NCBI RefSeq assembly: GCF_910596095.1
Contig: NC_056534.1
Location: forward strand, 36,441,588-36,505,587
Reading direction: 5' to 3'
Source: Thunnus maccoyii
Lineage: Eukaryota; Chordata; Actinopteri; Scombriformes; Scombridae
Length of the DNA: 64,000 nt
Below the pieces are notes generated by a model. That model worked only from the letters and a program-made list of their open reading frames with translations. It did not search any database and was not told the origin of the DNA. This document shows positions 53,716 to 63,996 of this stretch, piece after piece; position 1 is the first letter of the stretch, and the number at the start of each line of letters is the position of its first letter. The position numbers and the translations under genes were made by a program.

Positions 53716-54890
53716 GTAATGTATGGGGTGTTTAATTTTAATAGTGGGATCCTTGATGGTTGTTTTGTATGTTGAGAATCCGTCTGATTATTTTCAGCAA
53801 CTTGTTGAGCAGGAAAAACTCAGTAGGCAGTTTGATTTTAAATCTCATTTGTAAAAAAAACAAATCAGCAGAGCAATTTATATTCATATCTTCAGTAAAA
53901 AGAACATTTTTCTTTTCATATTTTCTCTTTCAAATATTTGTCGAGCACAACTTTTGTTCTTGTGCGTGTGAAATCTTACTGGATGCGTTCGCTCCTCGTT
54001 TACATATCTCATTATTTGCCAAAAGGCAAATCACATCCCTTGAAAAAAACCCTTGTTTATAATTGCTTTTTTGAGATATGAAATGTTGCAATCTTCAGGG
54101 AGAATTTGAATTGATTTAATAAGTTGAATTCATAAATAATCATGCAGGGCTCATTTTCACTATTTTTTTTTATAATCCCACTTTTTCTCTGCTGCAAATA
54201 GTTACTTGTAAGAATGAATGTGTTTTGTTGTAATGATGATTAACTGTGTGTTGCTCTACAGAATTACTTGACAAACGCTTGCATGTGAATTTTATTTTGT
54301 AGTGTACATTGTGGTGTGTGTGAGGAGAAAGGGCTTCTTAATTTTTACTAACATACACATTCATGTTTTATACTTTCCAATAATTTCAACAAAAGCAAAG
54401 TGTCTGACTTCATGTTCCCACGAGGAATGGTACTGCAGACTGCGAGGATATTGTTTCATAACGCCATGCTGAGTCAAGGGAAAGACTGACAGGGAGGAGA
54501 GAGGGAGATCTACATTTGAAGTCATCATTTTTCTCTGTCACAGTGTTGAGGCAATTAGCTATGACATCATAACCTGTCAATTGCTTAACCAACTTCAAAA
54601 GCAACAAGTGCAAATGTCACTATTGTCTGGCCTCTGTCAGAACCGGCAGTCTCTTAGATCTTTTCAAAACAAGTCATGAGATGAAATAATGTTTTCTAGG
54701 GAGATTCAGTAATACACATGATCAAGTCTCATTTTATTCCCTGTCAATCGTCTGCACAGATATCCTGAGATCTATAGAGCGGGTATGGATGTGTATGAAC
54801 AGTAAAATACAATGTTTTGCAGTTTAAAATTTGGGTTGTATGTGAAATGTCAAGTCGAAAGCAATAAAATGTGTTTGAAAGGCATGTTTC
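53251..54890 (+). other. grb2: Probable 3' UTR of the GRB2-like gene
   Basis: AATAAA at 54863-54868 is a good polyadenylation candidate, giving a 3' UTR of about 1.6 kb, similar to the long 3' UTR of GRB2. Contains a TTA repeat (about 53682-53715). The end is inferred. Confidence 0.45.
53682..53715. repeat. (TTA)n microsatellite
   Basis: About 11 units within the presumed 3' UTR. Confidence 0.95.
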
Positions 54891-56960
54891 GCAGACTCAG
54901 TCTTGTGCTTTATTTGCAAAAAAAAAAAACCCCTGAACATTAGGTTCTTTGTTTTTGTGACAGGAATGAAAGCTAATGCACCATACTTCCACCCATATGT
55001 CCCTTGCGGATGACAACTGCAATGTATTTCTTCCATGGTTACAGTGAACCTCTGCTGGAACTGGAGTTCATGCTTTGGTAGTGAGCAGTGAACCCACAGC
55101 TTTATTAACTGCTGCCAACATGCAGCTCAAAGCTGAATTCCCTGTGAAGTACGAAAGAAAAGATAAATCACAATCAGGGATTTCCTCACATAAAAGCAGT
55201 CAGGAAGAAGTCAGTGCTCCAAATCTTCCGTATGTTCAACTATGGCGGATGCACACAGGGCCATAGCCAGGACGGATTTAACACCATCAGCGTTCTGGTT
55301 GCTATGGTCACCCATACTGATGTTTGCTCTTCCAACCTCCCTGCAACCGTATCTGCTAGAAATTATGTTACAGTCCACAACTAGTTTGCGCCAAAATATT
55401 TGATGTGCACCACAGTCTGCTTGTAGTGATTGCATTATTAAACTTTATATAGTTATATTAAGGCACCTGGTCAAAGTTAGGCAAAGATCCTGCGTTGTCA
55501 CTGACAGCCTCCCAGGCAGATGTGCCCTTTTTTGCTCACTTTTATTTGTCCTTTCATTGCAATTGTACCAAGACTTGATTGGCTGTCCACAAGGGCAGTA
55601 ATAGAGTTTCACAGGATACACAGTTCACAAAAACTTTATATTGCCTGTGCATGATAAAGTGTTTGAGTCCAGATGTCGGTCCAGATGAAGGTGGTCCAAT
55701 TTCTAGCTTATCACTAAATAACACTCAGGCTTCACCAATCTGCTTCCAATCCGGGGTGTAATGCTTGCCTGGAAGCCCCGTTTTCCATTTCTTAACTTCT
55801 GCTTGAAACATGAAATTTGTGTCATGCCAGCTGCCTGCACAGTGTGAATCTCCATTTTGGGTCCCAAGCTGAGATGAGAAAAGCATCTCTTAATTGTGCA
55901 GAAAATAAATAACTTCTTATCAGCCTCCTCATTCTCCATATTCGTCTGTCCCAGGTAATAGATTTGAACTGAATGAACTCCATGAATGTGTCACTCCTCA
56001 CAACACAAACCATACAAGACAAGATACAAGAGTGTTGAGGACCACTCCAAAATTTGGTGAAACACATACATGTACACACGCTAAAACAAAACAAAGTGCT
56101 GCTTTATTTCACTGCTAAATGTGGCAACACATAGTCAATACAGACTGTGGGTCTATGAGCTGTTAGCACCACCACATGGCCACACCAGTAAAATGAGCTG
56201 TGAGATACAGATTTGAAATAATTAGATTCAAGAGAGGCAGATCGATGGTTCCTACCTGGTAGCAAAGCATGGAGGGAGCAGACTTTGCAGATGCAGAGGA
56301 GTAACAGCTGTAGGAGGAGGAAGAGGAGAGGGGTTTTGGCTGCTTCAGAGAGTTGCTCCTGGCAATACTTGGCAAAACTACAGTTCATTTAGTGAATGTT
56401 GTTAAAGAAGGGACAACACAACAGTTTGATAAAGCTTCCACCTTTTTTAAGAGGAAGACAGTGAAACACCATAAGTTTCATCAGGGCTTTATCATAGGGG
56501 TGTGCCCAAATACAAATATGTTATTCAGCAAGTTTGGAGGGGGACAGAAAAAATATTTTATAAATGATGCTGAGATTTGGTAATGGTTTATTTCAACCAA
56601 TTTTTTTTTCTTCATATTTTTATCTCCCTCTTGCCTCTCAAAAAATAGAGGAGGATCAACCTCCTCTGCCTCTATGGACCAGCCTCTAGTGATATAGTCA
56701 GTACTTCTGTATGTCTATCATGGTCACAATATGCAAAGAGAAGCAGATTAATTTATAAAATGATTGGTGTAACATTCAAAAAAAAAAAAGGAATTTACTT
56801 TAAATGTAGTTCAAACATCCAGGAAACCTACACAGACACAGTCTGACAGTTACAATATATGACATGCTGTTTTTAATCAATGTCTCAAACGCGTTTTTAA
56901 CATGTCACATGCATTTTCACATTTTTAATTAATTTTGTTCAGTGAAACACAATAGTCAAC

Positions 56961-56971
56961 GTGTGTGTGTT

Positions 56972-57022
<51 letters not shown>
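56961..57022. repeat. (GT)n microsatellite
   Basis: An interrupted GT tract about 200 bp upstream of the CD7-like start codon. Confidence 0.95.
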
Positions 57023-57153
57023 ATGCGTGCTTATTCGGTGACTGCTACAAGCTAAAGATCACTCTCTCAGGACTACAAGTAAATTACTTTTGTCTCACAG
57101 GTATCATCATCACCCCACATCAAACTGTACAGGAAGCACTGCTTGCTTTGCTG

Positions 57154-57197
<44 letters not shown>

Positions 57198-57207
57198 TGT
57201 GTGTGTT
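57154..57207. repeat. Compound microsatellite (CT)n(GT)n
   Basis: CT tract (57154-57180) followed directly by GT tract (57181 to about 57207). It ends only about 23 bp before the CD7-like ATG, so it lies in the presumed 5' UTR or core promoter. Confidence 0.95.
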
Positions 57208-57229
57208 TTAAGTGAAAAACGAAAGCAGT

Positions 57230-57308
57230 ATGCAGTCAGTGCTGCTGAAGTGGAAGATAATGCTTCTTTGTTGGTCCATGTTGTTGCTCTGTCTCTCCAC
57301 CAATGCGG
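57230..57308 (+). CDS. CD7-like exon 1, signal peptide
   Basis: ATG at 57230: MQSVLLKWK, then a hydrophobic core MLLCWSMLLLCLS and STNA. Donor GTATGT at 57309, phase 1. Confidence 0.8.
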
Positions 57309-58220
57309 GTATGTCCATTTACTTCTCCTAATACATGTTGAGAACATTTTGTTGAAGCCATATCTGTCTGCAACAATGTTCACTGCTGAGAGATTTACTT
57401 TTGAATGGTGCCAAATGAGTAAAGTTCTTCTAAGTTTCATCCTTTGATGTGCGTACAGACTCTGGTTATCTGGAATTAATTTGTAGTGAGTCACAATTAC
57501 ACTCCTGCTGCTTCCAGAAATAATGTTATCCGGTCAGTCTTGAGATAATACAGATGTCTGTGTCCTGTGGCATGTTTTCAGACCCTCTAATCAGACAGCT
57601 TATTTCTTCTACAACAGAGAACATTGCATTGCAAAGAGAGTCCGGTGAGAGCATCACCTTGAAGTGTTCCTCTGCAGGATGTCTCAACAACATCAAAGAT
57701 TTTGTTGGGATGTATCTGTATCGAAGTGTTGAGAACAGGGAGAACGTGATTTACTATCATCCTAATCCAAACTCCGTGGACAAGATCACCCCGGGTATAA
57801 GATACAAAGACAGGATTCAGACAAAAGGATCTCTGGAGAGCCACACCATCATCATCAGCAACCTGACCACCAATGACTCTGGTGTCTACAGCTGTGTGTA
57901 CATAAAGTTTCCCACAGGTGAAGCCCGATGCAACGTCTACACTGTTGCTGTAAAAGGTCTGTTTTTCCTTTTTCTTATCAAAAAAACCAAACAAACAAAA
58001 AAAATCCCCCAAAAAACAAAACAACGCATGGTCTGGTGGCTGTAACCCACAAAGTGGGAGAGTGGCTCCAGCAGATTCCAGGTACAACATCTGAGATCCA
58101 GAAGAGCGCAGTCCTAGGAACAGCTAAGATACTGCATAGAACCCTCAAACACCCAGAACTCTGGTAGAGGCACACCACCACCCCCCCCATGGGAGGGGGG
58201 TGAGAGGGAGATTTTTATAC

Positions 58221-58268
<48 letters not shown>

Positions 58269-59122
58269 CATGAAGAGAGTCCATTTTATTTGGTATAACC
58301 TTTTTCGCCTTTTCTTCAGTTCACACAGTGGCAGAAGTTACACCACGTCACACTCCTGATAAAGTCACTCCTGATAAAGTCACTCCTGATAAAGTTGCCA
58401 ACATGCACCATGAGAACCAGCAATGTCCACTCCTGGTGCCAATCGTCACTTCGTGTGCCATCAGCATGCTGGTAACGATGATCTTCAACCTGCTGATCGT
58501 CCTGAAGGTGAGTTCAGACCTCTCCACACGCCGCTTTGTGTCTTAACCGAAGCAGCAGCGGTTACCTCCAGAGTGTGCAGAAGTTATTTGCTGTTCATGT
58601 ATCACACTTCAACCCACTCAAACCACATAACTTCTGTAAACAGATGGTTTATACCCTTGAGACGTGATTACATCTAAAACCACTGAACGCTCTGTCTGCA
58701 TCTGTGCGGATGTGGATGCACCTTCTTTGAACTTACCTCTGTTCGCATGTTTTTCTAATTTTGTCTCAAGACAAATAGCCTTTCCTTTAGTTAGAAATAT
58801 TAAGATTTGAAAGCCTAGTCAATCATAAGGAATATTTTTTGTATTCTATAGTAGCACATGTGTCAGTGTCAAAACATGCTCTGCAGATCCTTGTAGCTTA
58901 CAAGTCTTAAAATTATTATACAAATATCAAGATCCTAAAGTAAAACATTTTAAATGACAGATTCACAATTTTTTCAAGTTTGTCTTAAAACAGGGTTAGG
59001 GTTAGTCAGGTGCCCATATGAACATTGAAACAGGTTGTTTTCTTTTTTGCTATAATCATTCTTCCTGTCCATGTATATCAAAAAAGTCCCCTTTAATTTT
59101 TGTTTTAAGTATTCATTTTCTG

Positions 59123-59153
<31 letters not shown>

Positions 59154-59277
59154 TACAATCTCTACAGTGATATTTCATTACCAACAGGTGAAACATTGGA
59201 TTTGCAGCAGAAGCGCCCAGCAGGCCCCCAGTAATCATGTGTACGAAGTTATGACCAAGAACGAAGTCGGCCCTTAA
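57230..59277 (+). CDS. CD7-like single-Ig-domain membrane receptor (four exons)
   Basis: Type I membrane protein of the CD7 kind, an immune-cell surface receptor. Exons: 57230-57308, 57582-57956, 58320-58507, 59188-59277; phases 1, 1, 0 agree and give 243 residues (human CD7 has 240). Order: hydrophobic signal peptide, IgV domain with cysteines in TLKCSSAG and GVYSCVY, a stalk with three TPDKV repeats, a membrane segment (PIVTSCAISMLVTMIFNLLI), and a short tail with VYEVM. CD7 marks are GMYLYRS…VIYYHP (CD7: GIYLRQ…IIYYED), the repetitive Pro-containing stalk, and the tail YEVM, compared with YEDM in human CD7. The Ig core Trp is absent, as in CD7. The IgV also has two extra cysteines (SSAGC and ARCNVY). 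Human CD7 is on 17q25, consistent with the neighbours. It could instead be another CD7-related fish Ig receptor. Confidence 0.8.
57582..57956 (+). CDS. CD7-like exon 2, IgV domain
   Basis: Acceptor CATGTTTTCAG; 375 nt, phase 1 at both ends as usual for Ig exons. IgV strands B (ITLKCSSAG) and F (NDSGVYSCVY) with the disulfide cysteines; NLT sequon just before strand F. Confidence 0.9.
57957..58319 (+). other. CD7-like intron 2
   Basis: A 363-bp intron with a TA microsatellite (about 58226-58266) close to the acceptor. No other feature. Confidence 0.8.
58226..58266. repeat. (TA)n microsatellite
   Basis: About 20 TA units in CD7-like intron 2. Confidence 0.95.
58320..58507 (+). CDS. CD7-like exon 3, stalk and transmembrane segment
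   Basis: Acceptor CCTTTTCTTCAG, donor GTGAGT at 58508. Contains three perfect or near-perfect 15-bp units encoding TPDKV (58352-58396), then a hydrophobic span of about 22 residues ending LLIVLK. Confidence 0.85.
58508..59187 (+). other. CD7-like intron 3
   Basis: 680 bp, AT-rich, with an AC tract (59123-59149). No coding sequence seen. Confidence 0.8.
59188..59277 (+). CDS. CD7-like exon 4, cytoplasmic tail
   Basis: Acceptor CATTACCAACAG; 29 codons and TAA at 59275-59277. Contains HVYEVMTKNE, a YxxM motif of the class bound by PI3-kinase p85 SH2 domains. AATAAA at 59551-59556 is a likely polyadenylation signal. Confidence 0.85.
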   Translation: MKHWICSRSAQQAPSNHVYEVMTKNEVGP

Positions 59278-59550
59278 GCAGCTCCGGAGGAGTTGTTGTG
59301 AAGCCTGAATCAAACATTATCTGCTTGATGATCATTGAATCAACTTTTCAGATGATTTCAATCAACTTATTTGTTTGTGATGCTCCTGTTCTGACTATGT
59401 TTGACTGCTTCATTCCTTTGTGCTTTCGTGAAGTGCTTTGTGGTCTCAACTCATACCACAAGTGTCAAAAGTATCATTCTGATACTGAGAGGACTTTAGG
59501 TGTTAACCATTTGAATGGCTCTTAAACAATTAATGCTGTATAATAACCAC

Positions 59551-59556
59551 AATAAA
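59551..59556 (+). terminator. Polyadenylation signal AATAAA of the CD7-like gene
   Basis: The first AATAAA after the stop codon, 274 bp downstream of it. Confidence 0.6.
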
Positions 59557-59559
59557 CCA

Positions 59560-62480
59560 GAAACCTTGCAGAGTGATCAGGCTATTTATAATAACACATA
59601 GTAATATTTGAAGGGAAATACTCTGATGGTTAATCAAAGCCACATGTGAGTGATTCTGCAGAAACAAACATGATGAACAGGTGAGATATGTAAAAGGAAG
59701 TGTGATTAAAAAGAAACCAGAGCAGGAGGTTAAAATCAGCACAATGATCAGATTAGATCAGATTATTGATTTGTTTAAATTTGATGGGGGTGGGTCGATA
59801 TTTTTCATAAATGTAGAGTTCTCACATGATACTAAATAAAATCTAATATCATCCATATATTCACAATGTGTTATTTGTATTCAATATTGATAGTGACTGT
59901 AAATCATATTACTGTTAATAATTGTAGCTGTTTATCATTATAAGAGAGGTAATTACAAATAATAATATATTTTTATCTATTGTGATTTTTTTAATAATAT
60001 TTTGCTTTTTTACTTTTATTACTTTTGATGCATTTATGATGCAACATTTGTGCTGTTGAATCAAACTTCATAGTGATATCTGTAAAGCGTTTACCTAATG
60101 ATGCCAGACGTTTCTCTGAAAAGAAACAGTTTTATCTCCATCTGTGGTATCGTAGCATGTATGTGGCTTTACTGTACAAACAAATATATATGAATATATA
60201 TTCAATAAAAGCAACACAGATAAATGAACGTATCTGTTTTTTTTTTTTTTTTTACTTAAAATCATCTCACTGTAACCACCACAGCAACACTACAGTTGTG
60301 TTTCTTCATTCTTTGTTTTATTTTTTAAAATACATTTTTATTCTTGATTTGGCACGAGACAGTTTGTGAGTAGAGGGCAGGAAGTGCACGCTGAACGAAA
60401 CCAAAAGCGTAGAAATGAGGTCTGACAGTTAATACTAAAAACAACAGTTCAGTGGTTTAAATGTGGTTTTGAGTTACAAAATGTTTTATTTTGAATAATT
60501 GCACAGAATAAACTGTTAATACTTGATCTTAATAAAACAGAGAGCACATGCTCTGGTCATTCACGTGACATGTGTGTCCACATTCTGGTATTCACACCTT
60601 CATAGTCAATCAATGATCCAAGTAGCCTGGTGGTATTTGTATGTGACTGTGAGTGTGGGTTTTAAGACGAAAGCTTACTGCAAGTCACATCTGAATGCAC
60701 CCTATACTTTTGAACCGCAAAGTTTTCAGTCTTCCTGTTTGGTAATTTCTACAAATACGAATACAAATACAAATACAAATACTTTTGCTGCCTCAACAAA
60801 TACAGATACAAATACTGGGCTCTCTGCACATCCCTACTATATTAGTTTTTCAGATTGCCAGAAGGTCCACGGCCCCATTTTAACCAGCATATTTAAACAT
60901 CCTCAGGCCATTATGTGTTTGTCTTGCAGTTCATCAGCACTGACAGGGTTTGAGACTCAGCTACTGAAAACACATCTTCAATAGATTAATGTTCTACCCA
61001 AAGTGTCTCCCAGTGTCAATTCTGTATGAGACTTCCTGTACACACCTTGACAGTTTTAGAGAGACCTACGTTATTGCTTCAAAATGTGGCAGACAGAAAG
61101 GCTGAGGTATGTTTGAAATGTTTGAGAACTAGCTAGTGCAAAGTGTTATCCAACTACGTCTCAATGCAGAAGTGTTAATACCTGTTTAGATGTGAAACTA
61201 TAATAATGGGGGGATAACGGCTCACGCAGTCTCTCCTCAAAGGCACTCATTGTGTTGCACACTATACAAAAAGTGACAGAAATAGATGTATTAATAAATT
61301 CCTGCATATGTATTTTCTCACCTTTATACAGCTGTCCAATAGCTGCATAAACCCCAACCTCCTCAAACATTCCCTTTTCAAGGACCGTGAGCCCACCATG
61401 CTGGCCTATCACCAGAGAGTTTGAGACCACAACTCTGTGCAATGGAAGTTGCCAGAGTTGGCAACAGCTGTATTATTGTTGGAAATCATGGCATGTTCAT
61501 GTGCTCTGGAGCCACCAGAATAACTGACAAGCTCTCTATCAACTTTGACATCTCCAAAGGCTGAATATTGAAGAGAGGAGGAGGGGGAGAACCCCGGGCA
61601 TACAGACATAATCTGTCAGAAACCACCACTTCCACATTAGTAGGTGAGAATACCACATAGAGATAAAGGGTGTAGATAGACAGATGAGTTAACATGAGAC
61701 ACGAGTAGCTGCTCCACTCGTAAAAATATGAGCGATAGGAGGGGGATGACTAACCTCAGAGATAAGCGAACTGATTATATGAGGACTGTTCTATACCAGG
61801 AAATAATTGGCTTTGAAAAGAGCTAATGTAATGTCTAGAAGTCCTGGGGGGTATACTGGGAGGTGTATTGGACCAGGCTGAAGGTTCTTGGCAGCAAAGC
61901 ATAAAGGAGTGGGCTGTGCAGATGTGGTAGCAGCATCTGGGGCACAAGGAATGGGACCAGTCTTTTTAGCATCAAATTCCCTCTTTGTGTTTCCTCGGAC
62001 AGTGTTTCCCTGTTGAGCTGCGGTGGAAGTATAGTAACAAAAAGAGGGACTTTGGCACTAAAAAGACTGTAACACTGAAAGATATCTACTTGATTTGACT
62101 AATTTAGACAACTGAAGCTTCATATTAGTTTCAAATAAACTTTTTAGTAGTACAGAAAGAGGCTTGTGGATTTTGCCCCCCATCACTTCCATTTTAAGTG
62201 CATTATGAAGGGATCTTCTAATGGTCAGTATGAACAGAAGGAATGATAATGGCAAGAAAAACCTATTTCAATGTTCATTTTGGGCGCCTGACTGTTGTTT
62301 TTTGTTTTTTTAAAGAAATAAAAAAGAAACATGCAACTATACAGCAACAACATAGAAATACGTCTTCTTTTTTTAAAATCTATTGTTCATACGGTCATAT
62401 CTTGGCAATGAAGACGATTCTTCAATTTACCCATTCATACGAAACATGTCAATGGGTCATTGAACTCAGCAATCAGCAAC
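59560..62480. other. Intergenic between the CD7-like gene and gga3
   Basis: No gene recognised. A degenerate AAATAC repeat lies at about 60754-60816. The segment near 61886-61940 has a diverged partner at about 56256-56310. Confidence 0.55.
60754..60816. repeat. AAATAC-type tandem repeat
   Basis: Repeats of the six-mer AAATAC, partly diverged and split by a short unique piece, followed by CTGGGCTCTCTGCACATCCC. It may belong to a dispersed element. Confidence 0.6.
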
Positions 62481-62484
62481 TCCC

Positions 62485-62545
62485 ATGTTTCCGACAGCAC
62501 GTGAAGGCAGCAGCAGTCACGCGTTGTTTGCTTCAGAGTGCAAAT
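62485..62545 (+). promoter_or_regulatory. gga3: gga3 proximal promoter or 5' UTR with E-box
   Basis: CACGTGA at 62498-62504 is an E-box of the type bound by bHLH-ZIP factors, including TFEB/MITF, which act on lysosomal genes. It sits about 45 bp before the ATG. No TATA box. Whether it lies upstream or downstream of the transcription start cannot be told. Confidence 0.35.
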
Positions 62546-62582
62546 ATGGCGGATGATGGAGAGTCGCTGGAGTCTTGGCTCA
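62546..62582 (+). CDS. gga3: gga3 exon 1
   Basis: ATG at 62546 (MADDGESLESWL); donor GTAAGT at 62583, phase 1. Confidence 0.92.
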
Positions 62583-63753
62583 GTAAGTGCACACTAAAAC
62601 TCTATTTTCACGTCGTACATTCAAATTCATTGTGTGTACAAGCGTGCTGCGTTGGCGTAGGTGTCTGAAACGTTAGTTGAACTCTTATGTCTTTGCTGTA
62701 TTTGAAAAATATCCGTGTAATAATGTGTGTGTGTTGTCAGGAGCTGGCTAACACAGACAGCTGCTGGCAATGATGGATGTCACTAGCCAAAATAAGCTTT
62801 GATGTTTGGTTTACTTTTGTCATGGACTTAAAGTCGGTACCTCGAAATGCCTGGAAAAAAATTCAGCTATTTATTCTGGTGTTTGCTAACAGTAACACAT
62901 TTACTCTGTTAAAGACGCCTGAACACCTCCAGGCGTTAACTTACCCCCAAGTTCAAACAGGACTTGCAACAGCAACAACAAACTGGAATCGGTGAAGTGT
63001 CTGGAGGCTATTGCATAGAGAAGTCATAACGTAAGAAAGGCTGAAAATAGGGACAACAACATCTGTCAGAGCTCCGGCTAGATACTCAAGGGTTGACTTA
63101 AATCTTAGTCCAGTTCATTGAATCACAAAGCTGCAGCCTGTTTATCATAGAAACCTATTGGCGAGATTTGAAATGTGCTGTCAGGGCTGCATGCTCATGA
63201 GTATCCTTCTCTTTTTCAGACAAGGCCACCAACCCTTCCAACAGACAGGAAGACTGGGAGTATATCATGGGATTCTGTGACCAAATCAATAAGGAGCTGG
63301 AGGGGTATGGTCACATTCATTCAATCAACTCAGCCTTTCCTGCAACAATGAGTCACACGCATCTAATCTCGCTCATCTGTGTCTTCATTGTGGTCAATAC
63401 GTAGTTTATTGTAAAGCCTGTCACGACCCCGACTTTATCGCTTTTTGTCACTGAACTTGTATTTTTTACCTTTTTCAGCCCACAAATATCTGTTCGACTT
63501 TTGGCTCACAAGATTCAGTCCCCTCAGGAATGGGAGGCGATACAAGCGTTAACGGTCCGTAGCCCCGATCATTTCAAAGAGGTTTTTTTTTTTTTTTGGT
63601 TTCGGCATGATCTCGTACAAGTTGAAGATATCTGTTTTATTTATCCTTTTGTAGGTTCTGGAGGCTTGTATGAAGAACTGCGGGCGAAGGTTTCACAATG
63701 AAGTCGGGAAATTTCGTTTTTTAAATGAACTAATCAAAGTGGTTTCACCTAAA
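62546..63753 (+). CDS. gga3: GGA3 clathrin adaptor, first four exons (3' part outside window)
   Basis: Monomeric, ARF-dependent adaptor that sorts mannose-6-phosphate receptors and other DxxLL cargo from the trans-Golgi network. Exons: 62546-62582, 63220-63304, 63479-63554, 63655-63753; phases fit and give 99 residues, most of the N-terminal VHS domain, which binds the acidic-dileucine signal. Identity to GGA3 rather than GGA1 or GGA2 rests on GESLESWLNKATNPSNRQED, YIMGFCDQINKELEG and LEACMKNCGRRFHNEVGKFR, which match mammalian GGA3 nearly residue for residue. The rest of VHS, and the GAT, hinge and ear domains, lie beyond the right edge. Confidence 0.95.
62583..63219 (+). other. gga3 intron 1
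   Basis: 637 bp; no repeat or exon recognised. Confidence 0.85.
63220..63304 (+). CDS. gga3: gga3 exon 2
   Basis: Acceptor TTCTCTTTTTCAG, donor GTATGG at 63305, phase 2 at the end. Start of the VHS helical bundle (NKATNPSNRQEDWEYIMGF). Confidence 0.95.
63479..63554 (+). CDS. gga3: gga3 exon 3
   Basis: Acceptor ACCTTTTTCAG, donor GTCCGT at 63555. Encodes PQISVRLLAHKIQSPQEWEA, identical to or nearly identical to GGA family VHS domains. Confidence 0.95.
63655..63753 (+). CDS. gga3: gga3 exon 4
   Basis: Acceptor ATCCTTTTGTAG, donor GTAAGT at 63754, phase 0 at both ends; 33 codons including GRRFHNEVGKFRFLNELIKV. Confidence 0.95.
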
Positions 63754-63805
63754 GTAAGTAATATCTCTCCTGTTGGGGTGTGACCTCTGGAATTCATATT
63801 CTGTG

Positions 63806-63996
63806 TAGGGCTGCAGCTGACAATTATTTTTTATTGTCGATTAATTATTTCCTTGATTAATTGTTTTGTCTTGTCAGAAAAAAATGGCAGAAAATATTGA
63901 AAAAATGTCAAACTGTTTCTCAAGATACAACCATGATGATGATGAAACGATTGATTATCCGAACAACCGACTAATCAAATAATCGTCGCAGCTGTA
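63806..63996 (+). mobile_element. Non-autonomous hAT-type element, internally deleted copy in gga3 intron 4
   Basis: Begins TAGGGCTGCAGCTGAC and ends CGTCGCAGCTGTA, the same termini as the copies at 13117 and 38680. It is only about 190 bp long, so the interior is shortened. The base triplet just left of it (ATT at 63798) and the first bases right of it (ATTT) agree, but the window ends before an 8-bp duplication can be checked. Confidence 0.75.

Larger units (their letters stand above)
54891..57229. other. Intergenic between the GRB2-like and CD7-like genes
   Basis: No gene confirmed. A minus-strand frame at 56388-56257 begins MNCSFAKYCQ, has a leucine-rich stretch and ends at a GTAGGA donor; part of it has a diverged partner near 61880 (see findings). 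GT tracts (56961-57022) and CT/GT tracts (57154-57207) abut the next gene. Confidence 0.5.

Noticed and set aside
56965-57494. Long frames on both strands over GT/CT tracts
   Set aside because: Produced by dinucleotide repeats. The real coding start here is the signal-peptide exon at 57230, in a different frame from the long plus-strand frame.
57587-58090. 167-codon minus-strand frame
   Set aside because: Antisense of the CD7-like IgV exon.
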